Below are positions 12,160-23,300 of a stretch of 64,000 bases of DNA, in pieces (positions within the stretch are counted from its first letter, which is position 1; each line of letters begins with the position of its first letter). A program made the translations under genes and the position numbers. The stretch spans positions 1-64,000 of the forward strand of contig MU831896.1 in assembly GCA_029204225.1 (NCBI GenBank), written 5' to 3'. The DNA comes from Diphasiastrum complanatum. Taxonomy: Eukaryota; Streptophyta; Lycopodiopsida; Lycopodiales; Lycopodiaceae. Below the pieces are notes generated by a model that did no database searches, was not told where the DNA came from, and worked only from the letters and a program-made list of their open reading frames with translations.

Positions 12160-12504
12160 TAGAAAATTGCCTACATGGCAAATCTAGCCATGTAGAATAT
12201 TGCATATTTTGTTAGTATTTTTTAGTAGTCACTTGAATGGCCAAAGTGCCACTTGTCAATCCACACCTAATGTAGATAACCACGAGTCAAGAAGAGTGGC
12301 TGTGTCCATTTGGTAGTGATTCCTACTTTGTAGGACCTAGACCTTGATTTATGATGAGATTTGTACCTACCATGCACCTACCAAGCATGACTCTTGGATC
12401 TAGGCTAGGGTTTTCACATTAGGACAAGAAAGTTGAGCACACAATCAACCTTGTGGATCATTCAAAGATCCATTTATGGTCCTTATAGTACTGTACTTTC
12501 AACA
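12160..12504 (+). repeat. Element B 5' LTR, internally deleted
   Basis: 345 bp against about 694 bp for its partner. Sequence is shared up to GAAAGTTGAG at about 12435, then jumps to CACACAATCAAC, which is near the 3' end of the partner (about 19872). About 350 bp of LTR interior is missing. The first bases also lack two positions (TAGAAAATTG where the 3' LTR has TGTGAAAAATTG). Confidence 0.85.
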
Positions 12505-12517
12505 TGGTATCAAAGCC
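12505..12517 (+). promoter_or_regulatory. Element B primer-binding site
   Basis: TGGTATCAAAGCC directly after the 5' LTR, one mismatch to the initiator-Met tRNA complement used by the other elements. Confidence 0.85.
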
Positions 12518-13067
12518 AAGTACAAGGCTATTGAACCATGTTTGAAACTAATCTAGTTTTAGTAGGTTTTTGGTGCAAAAAGCTAGTATTGGAAGGGCGA
12601 GCTGGTATCTTGGAATTGGTGAGGGGATTTGATCCCAAATTTCTTATGGATCAAAATCCGTATTGTTCACACGTGTGGGCAACTCTGAACCAGCATTTAA
12701 ACTCCCATATTTATTAAATCACTGTAATTTCATCTGGAGTCAGTTTGATGTAATTTTTAGTGCAAATTCTAGAATAAGCTACCAAGATCATTTGTCATTA
12801 ATTAGTTTTGAATTAGTTTCATGAGAACTAATTAATCTAGGATGATTTTTGACCTTCTTAAAGTGGAAAATAGGTCTTGAAAGTACATCAAAGTGATAGA
12901 GAGAGAGTCATTCTATTGTCCAAAAATAGCCAAGATTGGCAAGAGTAGTTTTCATTTCATCTTATCTTCATTCCAACTTTGTGAGGGAGTGATATATCTT
13001 TGATTACAAATCCATTTGTTGGATTAGAAATCAAATTTGAGTGAAACACTGCAAGTAAGAAACCTTT

Positions 13068-13640
13068 GTGAGTTTCAAGTTCAATCAGAGGATGGAGTCA
13101 CTCATGGTGCTCCAGGATCTCTATGAGTTTCTAATTGATGATGAAGATGAACCTCTAGGTGCACAGGAGTTAGCTAAATACAAGAGAAGATCTAGGCTTG
13201 CACTTCACTGTTTGAAGATGAATGTAAGCAAGGATTTGTTGAGAGAAGTATCAGCTTGTACTAGTGCTACAGAGACTTGGAAACCTTTAAGATCAATCTA
13301 TGAGTCTAGTAATATTTCGAGGGTTCTCATACTTAGAAATCAGATTCTGCAAAGCATGAAGAGGAGTGATGAGAGTGCACTCAATAGGGAATTAGCTTCC
13401 ATTGGAGAGAAGATTCAAGTTAGTGAGCTTGTTCAGATTGTCCTTAATGGTCTAGGGAGTGACTTTTCAAATTTGGTCCAAAGCTTTGAAATCCAAGACA
13501 CTTTGCCCACTAATCAAGACTCTTCATCTTGGAGGAGATCAAGATCAAAGAAGCTCTATCTTGGATATGGTGATAGGTCATGTCATCATCTTTGGGGGAT
13601 CATTAGTCATCTTATAAACCTGAATATGATTCATTTCTGA
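13068..13640 (+). pseudogene. gag: Element B truncated gag
   Basis: 190 residues. Residues about 9-160 match the capsid part of element A Gag closely (for example LGAQELAKYKRRSRLALHC and LVQIVLNGLGSDFSNLVQSF). The N-terminal signature segment is missing: the leader joins directly to the MESL motif. The zinc knuckle, protease and all of pol are absent. After about residue 163 the frame runs into unrelated sequence. About 60 bp after the stop comes a GAGGAGGAG polypurine tract and the 3' LTR. It is a deletion derivative dependent on other elements. Confidence 0.8.
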
Positions 13641-13708
13641 TGTTAAGATCAAGTCTTAGAATTGTAGATAGATGCATTATTGTTTCCAAGGCTAGATTTG
13701 AGGAGGAG

Positions 13709-14209
13709 TGTGAAAAATTGCCTACATTGGCAAATCTAGCCATGTAGAATATTGTATATTTTGTCAATATTTTTTGTTAGTCACTTGAATGGCCAAAGTG
13801 CCACTTGTCAATCCACACCTAATGTAGGTTATCACGAGTCAAGAAGAGTGGCTGTGTCCATTTGGTAGTGATTCCTACTTTGTAGGATCTAGACCTTGAT
13901 TTATGATGAGATTTGTACCTACCATGCACCTACCAAGCATGACTCTTGGATCTAGGCTAGGGTTTTTACATTCAGGCAAGAAAGTTGAGTCTACTTCCTT
14001 ATTACATGCTGGATTTTCACCTACTTTGCAAAGGAAGTGTCTTTTACTATGTATTTCCATTCTCCATAGTGAGGAGATAGAAACATTTTGGAGCCTCAAG
14101 GAAAAACTCGGATTTTCTCTCTATGTATGGTGATTGTGATTGTTTCCAATGTAACTGAGCTTTGGCACACTTCAAACTCTGTCTACAGGCCGTACTACAA
14201 CCTGACTTT
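13709..14209 (+). repeat. Element B 3' LTR, first part
   Basis: Starts TGTGAAAAATTG after the purine tract GAGGAGGAG. Interrupted by element C at 14210 and resumed at 19744. Confidence 0.88.
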
Positions 14210-14862
14210 TGTGAAGGATTTCAGATCATTCAAGATCCAATCCATGTCCCTAATCTTTGGTTACAATAAGGAGCAAACCAACAATCCTGCCAATGTAGAA
14301 AAATCAGCATCTACATACAAAATGAGATGCAAACTCTAAGACATACTGATAAAAAATGAAACAAAATATAAAATATGTTTGCTTCCGTACAATTACAGTA
14401 CCCTACTGTATTTCACACGTGTGGAACCGAAAATAGCAAAATATGAGCATTCTACACACAAGATTGGAAGATATCATCAAGAGAGTGCACCAATGAGTAG
14501 TAGAACCCAAAGAGAACCATGTATAATGATGAAATGAGAGAGAGAAGAGAGAAGATGTGTCTCTCCACGAGTTACATCCTTTTATAGAGTGTCCAAACCC
14601 TATTTGGCCACTTTGGTTTCCCTCCAAAATGTAAACCCTACTATTTTTGGGTCTAGATTCAATGTACCCAAAGTTCAAATTTGAATCTCTCTCAAACTCA
14701 ACTACCAACTTTCCCACACTTTCAAAAAGTGTTTTTTGAATGTATTTTAAACTAATATAACTTCAAAAAGTTTATCTCTAATTCTAAAATGAGTTTTGGC
14801 CTCTTATTGACAATTTACCAAAATATGACTAAACTAGACTAAACTAGTTGAAATCTCTCACA
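14210..14862 (-). repeat. Element C 3' LTR
   Basis: 653 bp, TG...CA. CACACGTGTG at 14414-14423. A TATA box on the minus strand at 14578-14589 (CTCTATAAAAGG) marks a likely promoter copy. Confidence 0.9.
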
Positions 14863-15097
14863 CTCCCTCTTCAACTAGTTTTGGCATAGTTTTGACAATA
14901 GAACTTTGATCTAACTTTAGAATGATTTCCATCCTGAGTATAGATCTCCTTTCTAAGGTTCTAAAGTGTCTTTCATAATTGATATAGAGAATAGTGTCCA
15001 AATTGGATGCTTCACTATTTCTTACATCAATTTTACACATCAAGATATAACTAGAACATGAAGAACCAAATAGAATGAAATGAAATGATTCTTCCAT
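14858..15097 (-). pseudogene. Element C terminal pol fragment
   Basis: 79-residue frame whose last residues KTMPKLVEEGV match the C-terminus of the element E polyprotein (MLKLASNVEEGV). The stop TGA uses bases 3-5 of the 3' LTR. The N-terminal part is not recognisable RNase H. Confidence 0.55.
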
Positions 15098-17049
15098 GAT
15101 TCAACCTTTGAACTCTCTGGAAAATTACAACAACCAAACAATAAATGTGAGTGATGACCATTTGCTTGCTTGTCTCCTCCAACTTTGTTCTTTCTTGATA
15201 TGTCTCCACGATAAAACTCCATGAATGAGCCTCCATCTCCATCTTGCCACAAGATATCATCAAACCTTGGAAATCCATGAGTAGGTGCATACATTAATGA
15301 TGCAAATCCATCACCACATGACTCCATAAACCAAGTAGGTTGCACTAGTCCATCTTCAAGATCTACTTGACACAAGAAAATGACCATGAATTCACCAAAA
15401 ATTGACAATCTCCAAACATTGGCATCAAGTAGCTCAACACTTGAGAGCTTGATCATGGATGAGTGATATAATGAACCTCCAATAGCTTCATTTCCATCAG
15501 CAAAACTAGCCAAGAATGCTAATACAACTCCAACAATAAGATATTGCAAGATAATGTAGCTAGTTTGTCCATATCTTGACAATTTGCACACATCCACATG
15601 AAATAGCTCAAACATGAGATAGAACAAGTAAAGTAAACTTGAACAACACTTCCTTGCTTCTCCTTTGACCTTACTTGAGTCTTCAACAAGCTGCAAAAAC
15701 AGATCCATAACATCTTTGCCAAATAGCCTTCCTTCGATGCTCTTGACTAGCTCCAAATTGCCATGTTTCCTTTTGTGTTGTTGAAGCCCTTTGAGACCAA
15801 CCTCTTGATCTTCCTCTTGACCATCAAAGTCATTGAACAAACTTTGTTTTCCAGATCCATTACTTGCTTTTTTCAGTATGAAAACCATGAGAACCAATAT
15901 CCACTTGCATAGCATCATCTACAGAAGAAGATTCTCCAAAACATGTGAGTAAAGCAAAGTGAGTCGCTTCCACTTGCTTACCTTTCTCTTGATCATCAAA
16001 GATATCAAAGATATGAATATCTTCAGACCTGACCCTCTGGAAATACTCCCTCTCAAACATATGATCTAGATCCAACAAGAACTCATCAATGCTTGATCTC
16101 GAATTTCCACAAAGATTAGTGAAAACAATGTCACCAATGTCACCATCATAAATCAAAAGATAGATTCCAAACTTTCCATCCAACATGAAGTAGAGTAGGT
16201 GAAGATGAGTTTCAGACCTAATAACTCCAGACCTCTGGAGTCCATAGAAAACCTCAATAATCTCACCAATGAGATCTCCCTTGCCTTGAAGAAATTGCCT
16301 CTCAATTTGCTCCATGTAGTCTTCTCCAACCAACCTTTTGCATCTCGATCATGAGTGATCGATTCACAATCATAGAATCCTTTGAGTTGATGAAAAGATG
16401 TGAGATCCATGCCTTGGATCTTCCCAAGAACCAATCTTCCATTGCTCTTTCCTTCATAAGATTCCCTCTTAATGATTGCATCATAAGAAGTAGAAACCTC
16501 AAAGACATTAGAAGCCATGAAAAAAGTGAGTGCCTTCAACATAAGGATGATTAAACTACTCTCTTTTTTAAAACAAGAACTTCTATTCAATGATTTAGGT
16601 AATGACTCATATGATAATGATTCTTCCTCACTATCATTCACAATGACATCATTCAAAGAACTTCCTACTTTGAACTCTTCACATACTTCTATTCTTCTTG
16701 ACTTGTGACTATCTCCCTCACCAAGTCTCTTGATTAAACCATTTGATCTACTCTCTTTATGAAGACATGTGACTCCACTTGCTACAAAAATGACTTTTTT
16801 GGACTCATCACAAAGGAATGTAGAAGAACCACCTCCTTCATGAATGCACCTAGCAACATCTTTTGACATATGATCAAAGAAATCATTAACAACAATCTTT
16901 TCCAAGGAAGAACCTTCACCTCCATTGATGAAGTTAGCTCTTTCCTTACCTTTTGCATGCTTGCACTTTCCATGAAGAACCATTGAAACACCATCATTAC
17001 CCTCAAGACTAGCCAAGTTAGCATAAAGATGAACATCTCCAAGAAGCAT
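15098..17049 (-). pseudogene. Element C scrambled pol region
   Basis: Several overlapping open frames (292, 157 and 298 residues) replace the usual integrase, reverse transcriptase and RNase H. Traces of copia pol are visible. About 16333-16150 reads GEDYMEQIERQ, then VFYGLQRS, then LLIYDGDIGDIVF where intact elements have EEDIYMEQ, SLYGLKQA and LLIYVDDII. A linker-like KGKQVEATHFALLTCF lies downstream at about 15960, the opposite order to an intact element. The catalytic YVDD has become YDGD. Most of the rest is unrecognisable. Either it is extreme decay with rearrangement, or a replacement sequence with chance resemblance; I favour decay and rearrangement. Confidence 0.5.
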
Positions 17050-17918
17050 ATTAGATCTTGACCTAGATCTAGCATAAGGAAGCTTGTTAGATTTGCATAA
17101 GATCCACCAATCTTATTGATGCTAAAAGGGAACTTTGGAAAGTTGAGACCAATCTCCTTTTCCATTCCATCCTTTTTGCTAGCCATAAAAAAAGCATCAA
17201 GCTTGAAAGGTCTACCTTGTCTATTGCCCCTAGCAACCAAGATTTCTTCCTTTGTAATGAAACAAGCATCACCACCAAACTTTACCATGTATCCTTTCTC
17301 TATCATTTGACCAACACTTCGCAAATTCTTTGAAAGTGAAGGAATGTAAAGAACACCATAAAGTCTTGATTTCCTATTAGTAGAGCGACAAATAGGAATT
17401 GAACCAATACCTTCAATCACACACTCACCACCATTGGCCATGTGAATTGATTTCTTGGCTCCATCATAAGTGACCAAAGAAGTAAAGAACTCCTTGTGAC
17501 TAGTCATGTGTGAACTAGCTCCAATCCACCATGAAATTTTGTCACCTTCATTTGATATTGGACTTGAAGAACACATCAAAAGAGAATCACCACCACCTAG
17601 ATCCTCATCATTAGTAGTAAAGTTGATTTGCTTGCTACCTTCATCTCTTTGTTTCTTCAAACATTCATTTGCAAAATGCCCTTTGATTTCACAATAAAAG
17701 CATTTCAACTTAGACTTATCTTTATTTTTGCCAGAAGAAGAAGTCTCACCTTGATCTTGCCCTTTATACCACTTGCCTTTACCTTTGCCCTTGAACTTGC
17801 CTTTGATGAACATAGCCTCCTCTTCATATTGAGATGTCGATGTAGATCCACCTCCTCTTGATTGAAGCCTATACTCCTCATTCACCAAGATTTCTTGCAA
17901 ATCCACAATACTTCGCAA
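16782..17918 (-). pseudogene. Element C gag C-terminus, protease and pre-integrase remnant
   Basis: 378-residue frame. Residues about 73-86 form the zinc knuckle CFYCEIKGHFANEC. At about residue 130 the protease active site reads SWWIGASSHM: the catalytic Asp and the following Ser of the usual WWIDSGASSHM are missing. Residues 140-250 match pre-integrase (ANGGECVIEGIGSIPICRST, VLYIPSLSKNLRSVGQMI). The HHCC and catalytic core of integrase that should follow are absent; about 100 residues of unrecognised sequence take their place. Loss of the active-site pair means no protease activity. Confidence 0.7.
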
Positions 17919-17984
17919 AGTCTTTTGAATAGCAAAACTTTAAAAAATATTAACATGATCATCCAACAAGCCATTAAGTATAAA

Positions 17985-18475
17985 TTAAACAAGTTCTACC
18001 TCCTTAATACTTTCATCAATACATGCTAACTCATCATTGAATGCTTTAACCCTCAAAACAAAAGCATGAGTACTCTCTTCCTTCTTTTGCAAACTTTGAA
18101 AGATTTGCCTCCTAAGAGTAAGCACTCTGGATGTAGACTTGGATTTATAAAGCTTCTTCAAATATTCCCAAGCCTCCAAAGATGATGTGCACTTACCAAT
18201 TTCCTTGAGAAGTTCATTGGTAGCATTCATCTTAATCATGTGTAGCCTTCTTCCACCTCAATTGTTGTAAGAGTAGAATTCTTTTTCCTCGTTTGGATTT
18301 CTATTTGATCTTTCTTTGCTCTCTTGTCATACCTCACTTTATCTTGAGGTGCTTGAGGCCTCTCCTCCACACTTGCAACAATCTCCATAAACTCATTCAT
18401 CTCCAATAAGGACTCCATCCTCACCTTCCAAGTAGAATAGTTGATTGAGGTAAGCCTATCATTGCTCTCCAACAC
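17985..18475 (-). pseudogene. gag: Element C gag, N-terminal and capsid part, broken
   Basis: Two overlapping frames. 18236-18475 has the Gag start (LESNDRLTSINYSTWKVRME), then runs out of frame after RAKK. 17985-18239 continues the capsid (KMNATNELLKEIGKCTSSLE and RVLTLRRQIFQSLQKKEEST). The closest relative in the window is the gag of element E. A frame change lies near 18238, and stops follow near 17985. Not translatable as one Gag. Confidence 0.75.
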
Positions 18476-19086
18476 AAAGCCTCCACTTGTAGCAATGTTG
18501 AAGTGACCTAATCTTCTCTTTCAACCTGTTCCAATGCACAAAGCACTCTCTTGAATGTCAACAAATGAACTCAAGAAGAAATCACAAAGATATGGAACCT
18601 CTCAAATCTCTTCTAGCACTTCCGAACTAGAAAATCAACACATAGAATAGTGAGATCTTGATCAACCTATGATCTATCCTCAACCTAATGATTCTTGCCA
18701 CTTCCTAAGATTGAAACACACTCAAATGAAGTTCAGTAACCTCACAAGCTAGAGATCCAATCAAAATTAAGGTTTTGACAAAATCACAAAAAATTGAATA
18801 TCTCAAATTCTACATGCAATTTCTAGAAACTTGATATATCTTTTTGTAGACTCTAATGAGACCTTCCTAATGCACCAAATATCATCTAAATCCAGTAAGC
18901 CAAGTGTGAAATTGGAATTGATCAAATATATAACCATATATTGAGTTTTGACCTACAAAAGATCAATTCTACACATGCAAAAATGCTGATTTTTGAGTAG
19001 AGATCAATCTAGCATGCTCTAGCATTGGTAACTCCTCCAAATCCTTGCTAAAGATGGCTGATCCTTTCATAACCTGAAACACAATA

Positions 19087-19098
19087 GCTCTGATACCA
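19087..19098 (-). promoter_or_regulatory. Element C primer-binding site
   Basis: Minus-strand TGGTATCAGAGC next to the 5' LTR, a perfect match to the common copia initiator-Met primer site. Confidence 0.88.
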
Positions 19099-19743
19099 TG
19101 TGAATGATTTCAGATCATTCAAGATCCAATCCATGTCCCTGATCTTTGGTTACAATAAGGAGCAAACCAACAATCCTGCCAATGTAGAAAAATCAGCATC
19201 TACATACAAAATGAGATGCAAACTCTAAGACATACTAATAAAAAATGAAACAAAATATAAAATATGTTTGCTTCTGTACAATTACAGTACCCTATTGTAT
19301 TTCACACGTGTGGAACCGAAAATAGCAAAATATGAGCATTCTACACACAAGATTGCAAGATATCATCAAGAGAGTGCACCAATGAGTAGTAGAACCCAAA
19401 GAGAACCATGTATAATGATGAAATGAGAGAGAGAGAAGAGAGAAGATGTGTCTCTCCACGAGTTACATCCTTTTATAGAGTGTCCAAACCCTATTTGGCC
19501 ACTTGGTTTTCCCTCCAAAATGTAAACCCTACTATTTTTGGGTCTAGATTCAATGTATCCAAAGTTCAAATTTGAATCTCTCTCAAACTCAACTACCAAC
19601 TTTCCCACACTTTCAAAAAGTGTTTTTGGAATGTATTTTAAACTAATATAACTTCAAAAAGTTTATCTCTAAGTCTAAAATGAGTTTTGGCCTCTTATTG
19701 TCAATTTACCAAAATATGACTAAACTAGTTGAAATCTCTCACA
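19099..19743 (-). repeat. Element C 5' LTR
   Basis: 645 bp; slightly shorter than its partner because a short CTAAACTAGA duplication near 14830 is missing. CACACGTGTG at 19303-19312. Confidence 0.9.
19469..19480 (-). promoter_or_regulatory. Element C LTR TATA box
   Basis: Minus-strand CTCTATAAAAGG in the 5' LTR, with a matching copy at 14578-14589. The C-type LTR at 52871-53520 has CTATAAAAGG at 53154-53163. The position inside the LTR fits a U3 core promoter with the transcript starting shortly downstream. Confidence 0.65.
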
Positions 19744-19936
19744 ATTTTCACACGTGGGAGCTCAGATTATAGTTTATGATCAATGATTTGATTGTCTCTA
19801 CTTGTTTTCTATCAAGCCGCTAGACTAGATCTTGTTTTCTATTGGTTAGTATCTGATAGATTGTTCAACAAGCACACAATCAACTTGTGGATCATTCAAA
19901 GATCCATTTATGGTCCTTAGTACTATACTTTCAACA
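19744..19936 (+). repeat. Element B 3' LTR, second part
   Basis: Continues the LTR after element C and ends TTTCAACA, followed by the ATACA target duplication. Contains CACACGTGGG at 19749-19758, a variant of the shared palindrome. Confidence 0.88.
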
Positions 19937-20018
19937 ATACACTCATACATATCCATGTGGCCATTTGGTTTTAACATTATATAATAAAATTGATTATTTA
20001 TTTTCATGCTTTTTGTAG

Positions 20019-20382
20019 AATGTCTTCCGATAGATCCACCTACTGCTAGTTACAATGTCGTGTACATGGATCAATGCCTATAAGCCAAGACCCTGATTGT
20101 CAGGTATTAGGACAATTTCAAAACATATCTAGTAGACATGCATTGTTGCATATGCCATCAACTAGTAGTAGTGCATCGGTTGTGGTGTCCATTGTTGATC
20201 TACACCCAATAGATATAGATGCATTGTTGAATTCAAAGAGAAAAACTTTTTGGGAATGTGGTGAACACAGTAAGCGCATACGCATTGATCATGATTCATC
20301 ACTAGCATCTCCAACAAATTTGCATCAAGTGTTTGTTGCAGATATTGCACTTGGTCTATCTAATGTATATTTTGAGGGATAG
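20019..20382 (+). pseudogene. Putative exon 3 and frameshifted continuation, unknown protein
   Basis: An acceptor TTTTTGTAG at 20010-20018 is followed by sequence that continues the exon 2 frame as ECLPIDPPTASYNVVYMDQ, then reaches a TAA at about 20075. A second frame, open from 20074 to 20382 (102 residues starting MPISQDPDCQVLGQ), overlaps by a few bases and looks like the continuation after a one-base frameshift. No domain recognised. Element B occupies the intron between exon 2 and this exon. Confidence 0.4.
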
Positions 20383-23300
20383 ATACTTTGCAAATATGGA
20401 AACTTTATGATGAATGTGCCATACGCACGGTACTTGAAACTAGATCTTATGGACGTGCATGAAGCTGGTACTATCAATTGTTAATTTACGAAACATACTA
20501 TCGTGGCATTATAGATAAACTTTAAATTGGAAAATGTATTCGTATTGTTTCCTTTGGAGTTGGAAATAGAAATATTCAAAATGATCATGGATCATGTAAT
20601 TTCACCATGGTGTTCAGACAAATTACCGAAATTGTCCATATTTCTAATTTGCCCACGTGCATGGCCTTTTTCCCCGAAATATGTTTAGTAGATTTTCGTG
20701 ATGACTGCATACATTTGTTAGCTGAGAACAAGGACATACATAACTCAATGCTCTTAGGCACAATCATTGTGTTATCATTGGCATTGCTACCAACGAACAT
20801 CGTCGCTGCATGTTAACTGTTGCCAACGGTTTTGAACAACAAGATCAAGAAAATGTACAGAAAAAAAGTTCGTATTTGTTGCTTTTAATATATTGTATGC
20901 TTCTATATTTATATATATTAACTTGGCACCGGATTTCACAGATAAAATTTTGGGAGGACACAAAGATACCGTATAACAAAATCGTTGATGAATACCATAA
21001 CAATCAACAATATATGTACAGCAGTATACGAAATTTGGGCATCTGGAAAAAGGCCAATCCATTCCAATTTGCAGTGTCGCCAAAAACTATTTTCGGCCAC
21101 GTTATTTTTGGACAATTGAAGCTCGTTCATCAAGTGCACACCCGTGAAAATGACGTGAAAGAGATGAATTTCATATTTTCTTAACATGGTAACTAGGAAA
21201 ACCATGAAATATTTTTTAAAAATCAATGATACGTATTTTTAGATATATATATTTTACATGTATTTATACACGTTGCCTACAACTATGTAGGTAGTAGGAT
21301 GGCTTCAGAAAACCAAATTAAATGTGCCGTTTTCTGAATATGTTTGTATGGTATGCAAATAAGATCTATATTCATTCCGAAAAAGATTTCCCTTCTTTTT
21401 TCGATGTATGAAAACGACACAACTGGAGCGGATTCCGGTGATGAGCTGTACTATCGTTGGTCTAGACGGTATACATAACATAAAAATCAAAGCTAAGTGG
21501 TCGCATATTTCAGCTATCAAAATCGTTCTTGGACCTGAAACGTGGTTTGCAAGAGTTACTTGCAATTAGACAGGTTTATAGAAGGTTTACTTTGGACAGT
21601 GGACAATATGTCAGTAATTATCAATGGACTGACATGGAACTGGTTGTATAAAAATCTATTTTATGTTCAAAAGTTCAAATACAACTACGGCTAGCACCGA
21701 CATTTAAGCTTTTTTTTAAAATAAATAATGATTGTGCAAGTTATGTAATTTAAATACATATCACATGTTAATAATTTTTAGTTCTTTTTCGTTATTTATT
21801 TGTTCCAAGAATTTTAGCTGCCTATCACATATTTTTTTATAATGTATAATCGTTGAGCACTGTATAGAACCATAGCTATAATTTAGATATTACATGCCTG
21901 AGTTGAATTAGGCGATTTTGTGACTATTTGAATAACAAGAAATATAACCAATTCAATAAAATGATCAAATATTACACAAGTTACATTATAATTTTTACGA
22001 TTATTAGATTATAAAACAAACAATCTATTGGCATATTGTCTTGTTTCTTGTTACAAATACTTGATCAACGCAAGAGATTCTCTTAAATTAGTCTATTACT
22101 TTTTATGAATTTCATATATATTTCATGTGTGCTGCTAAATGCCATATATACACGTGTACCAATTTTAAAGATTGTATGAAGTTTACAAATCTTTGTTTCG
22201 AAGATTTATTTGACTTTTAGTTTATATTTTTGTATCTTTAGATTCGAGACATTACATATGATCTACATGATTATTTATTACACATTCTGTATTATGCATG
22301 ATCATTATTGGTTACATATCATGACAAGTCGTTCACTTGCCACACTTATTTGACTTCAAATTGTGTCTTGTAGACATTAGGTTTAAAAGTTCAGACCATG
22401 TCTGGCAAACAAAATACGTTTTTAAATAGGGTACCCATCAATGAAGAAAGGTATTTCACAGAGTCATCATTGTCACAGATGGTTCTAGAAGAAAATGTTG
22501 CTCATTGAGACATTCCTAAAAAATTTGTAGTCAACTCTCGTCGGCAATTCCTATCTGCAATCAAACTTTCAAAGAATACTAATCCTAGACATTGATAGTT
22601 TCTATTGCTTCTGGTAGATGATTATACTGCGTTTTGTTGATAATCCAACATTTGAGTGGATAATATGAAGTTCCTACCTGAGCAATATATATTGTCACCG
22701 CTCACAATACAACAACATGGAATATGTACTTGCATTGATATTGGAAATACAGGGAAAATTAGCTAGAACTCATGCATTAACAAAAGAGACAATTGATGTT
22801 CTTTGTAGTAACTCGTTTTGGAAGAATGTATCTACAAACATTACACTTCGACAAACAAAGACGCGATTGTCAATAAGTGTTTCATTTTTGTGCATTATTT
22901 GACATTCCCTACGAAAGTCCGGATGTTTTTAGTTTTCCGATATTGACACAAAATGACTGTAATTTTATAATTGGTGAACAACTACCTTTTATTGAGAAAG
23001 ACCTCCTAGATGTCTCAAAAATACAAAATCATGTATTCCAAGCATTATGTTATTTTATCGTCGACAAAATAGTCTGTTCATATGAATCAAAGCTAAAAAT
23101 GCATTGGAGCAGTATTGCAGCTTGTATCTATCAGAGAAAGCAGCCCACGACAAATACTATAGCTGTCAATTGGGCTTCAATCATTGGAAAGTTGTGTATC
23201 ATTGACATTGTTCATGTAGCACATCGTGATTTACAACAACGTCATCACAAAATTGCTACAGATATTGACATATTTGTGGAAACTACCAAATACATTCTTA

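Larger units (their letters stand above)
14210..19743 (-). mobile_element. Element C: non-autonomous Ty1/copia element inside the B 3' LTR
   Basis: LTRs at 14210-14862 (653 bp) and 19099-19743 (645 bp), nearly identical by eye. Minus-strand primer-binding site at 19087-19098. Flanks ACTTT (14205-14209) and ATTTT (19744-19748) match in four of five bases, a probable target duplication. The interior keeps a broken gag, a zinc knuckle, a protease region without its catalytic Asp-Ser, a pre-integrase segment, and then about 2 kb of strongly diverged, rearranged sequence with traces of reverse transcriptase. It cannot transpose on its own proteins. Confidence 0.9.
12160..19936 (+). mobile_element. 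Element B: gag-only Ty1/copia element split by element C
   Basis: Flanked by a perfect 5-bp target duplication ATACA (12155-12159 and 19937-19941). The 5' LTR is 12160-12504; the 3' LTR is 13709-14209 continued at 19744-19936 after element C. A primer-binding site follows the 5' LTR. Without C it is only about 2.2 kb and carries a partial gag and nothing of pol. LTR and gag sequence show it belongs to the same family as element A. It lies in the second intron of the putative Helitron-region gene. Confidence 0.9.

Noticed and set aside
20936-21226. Minus-strand frames opposite the unknown Helitron remnants
   Set aside because: Hydrophobic, low-information frames in AT-rich DNA; the plus strand agrees with the direction of all other Helitron pieces.
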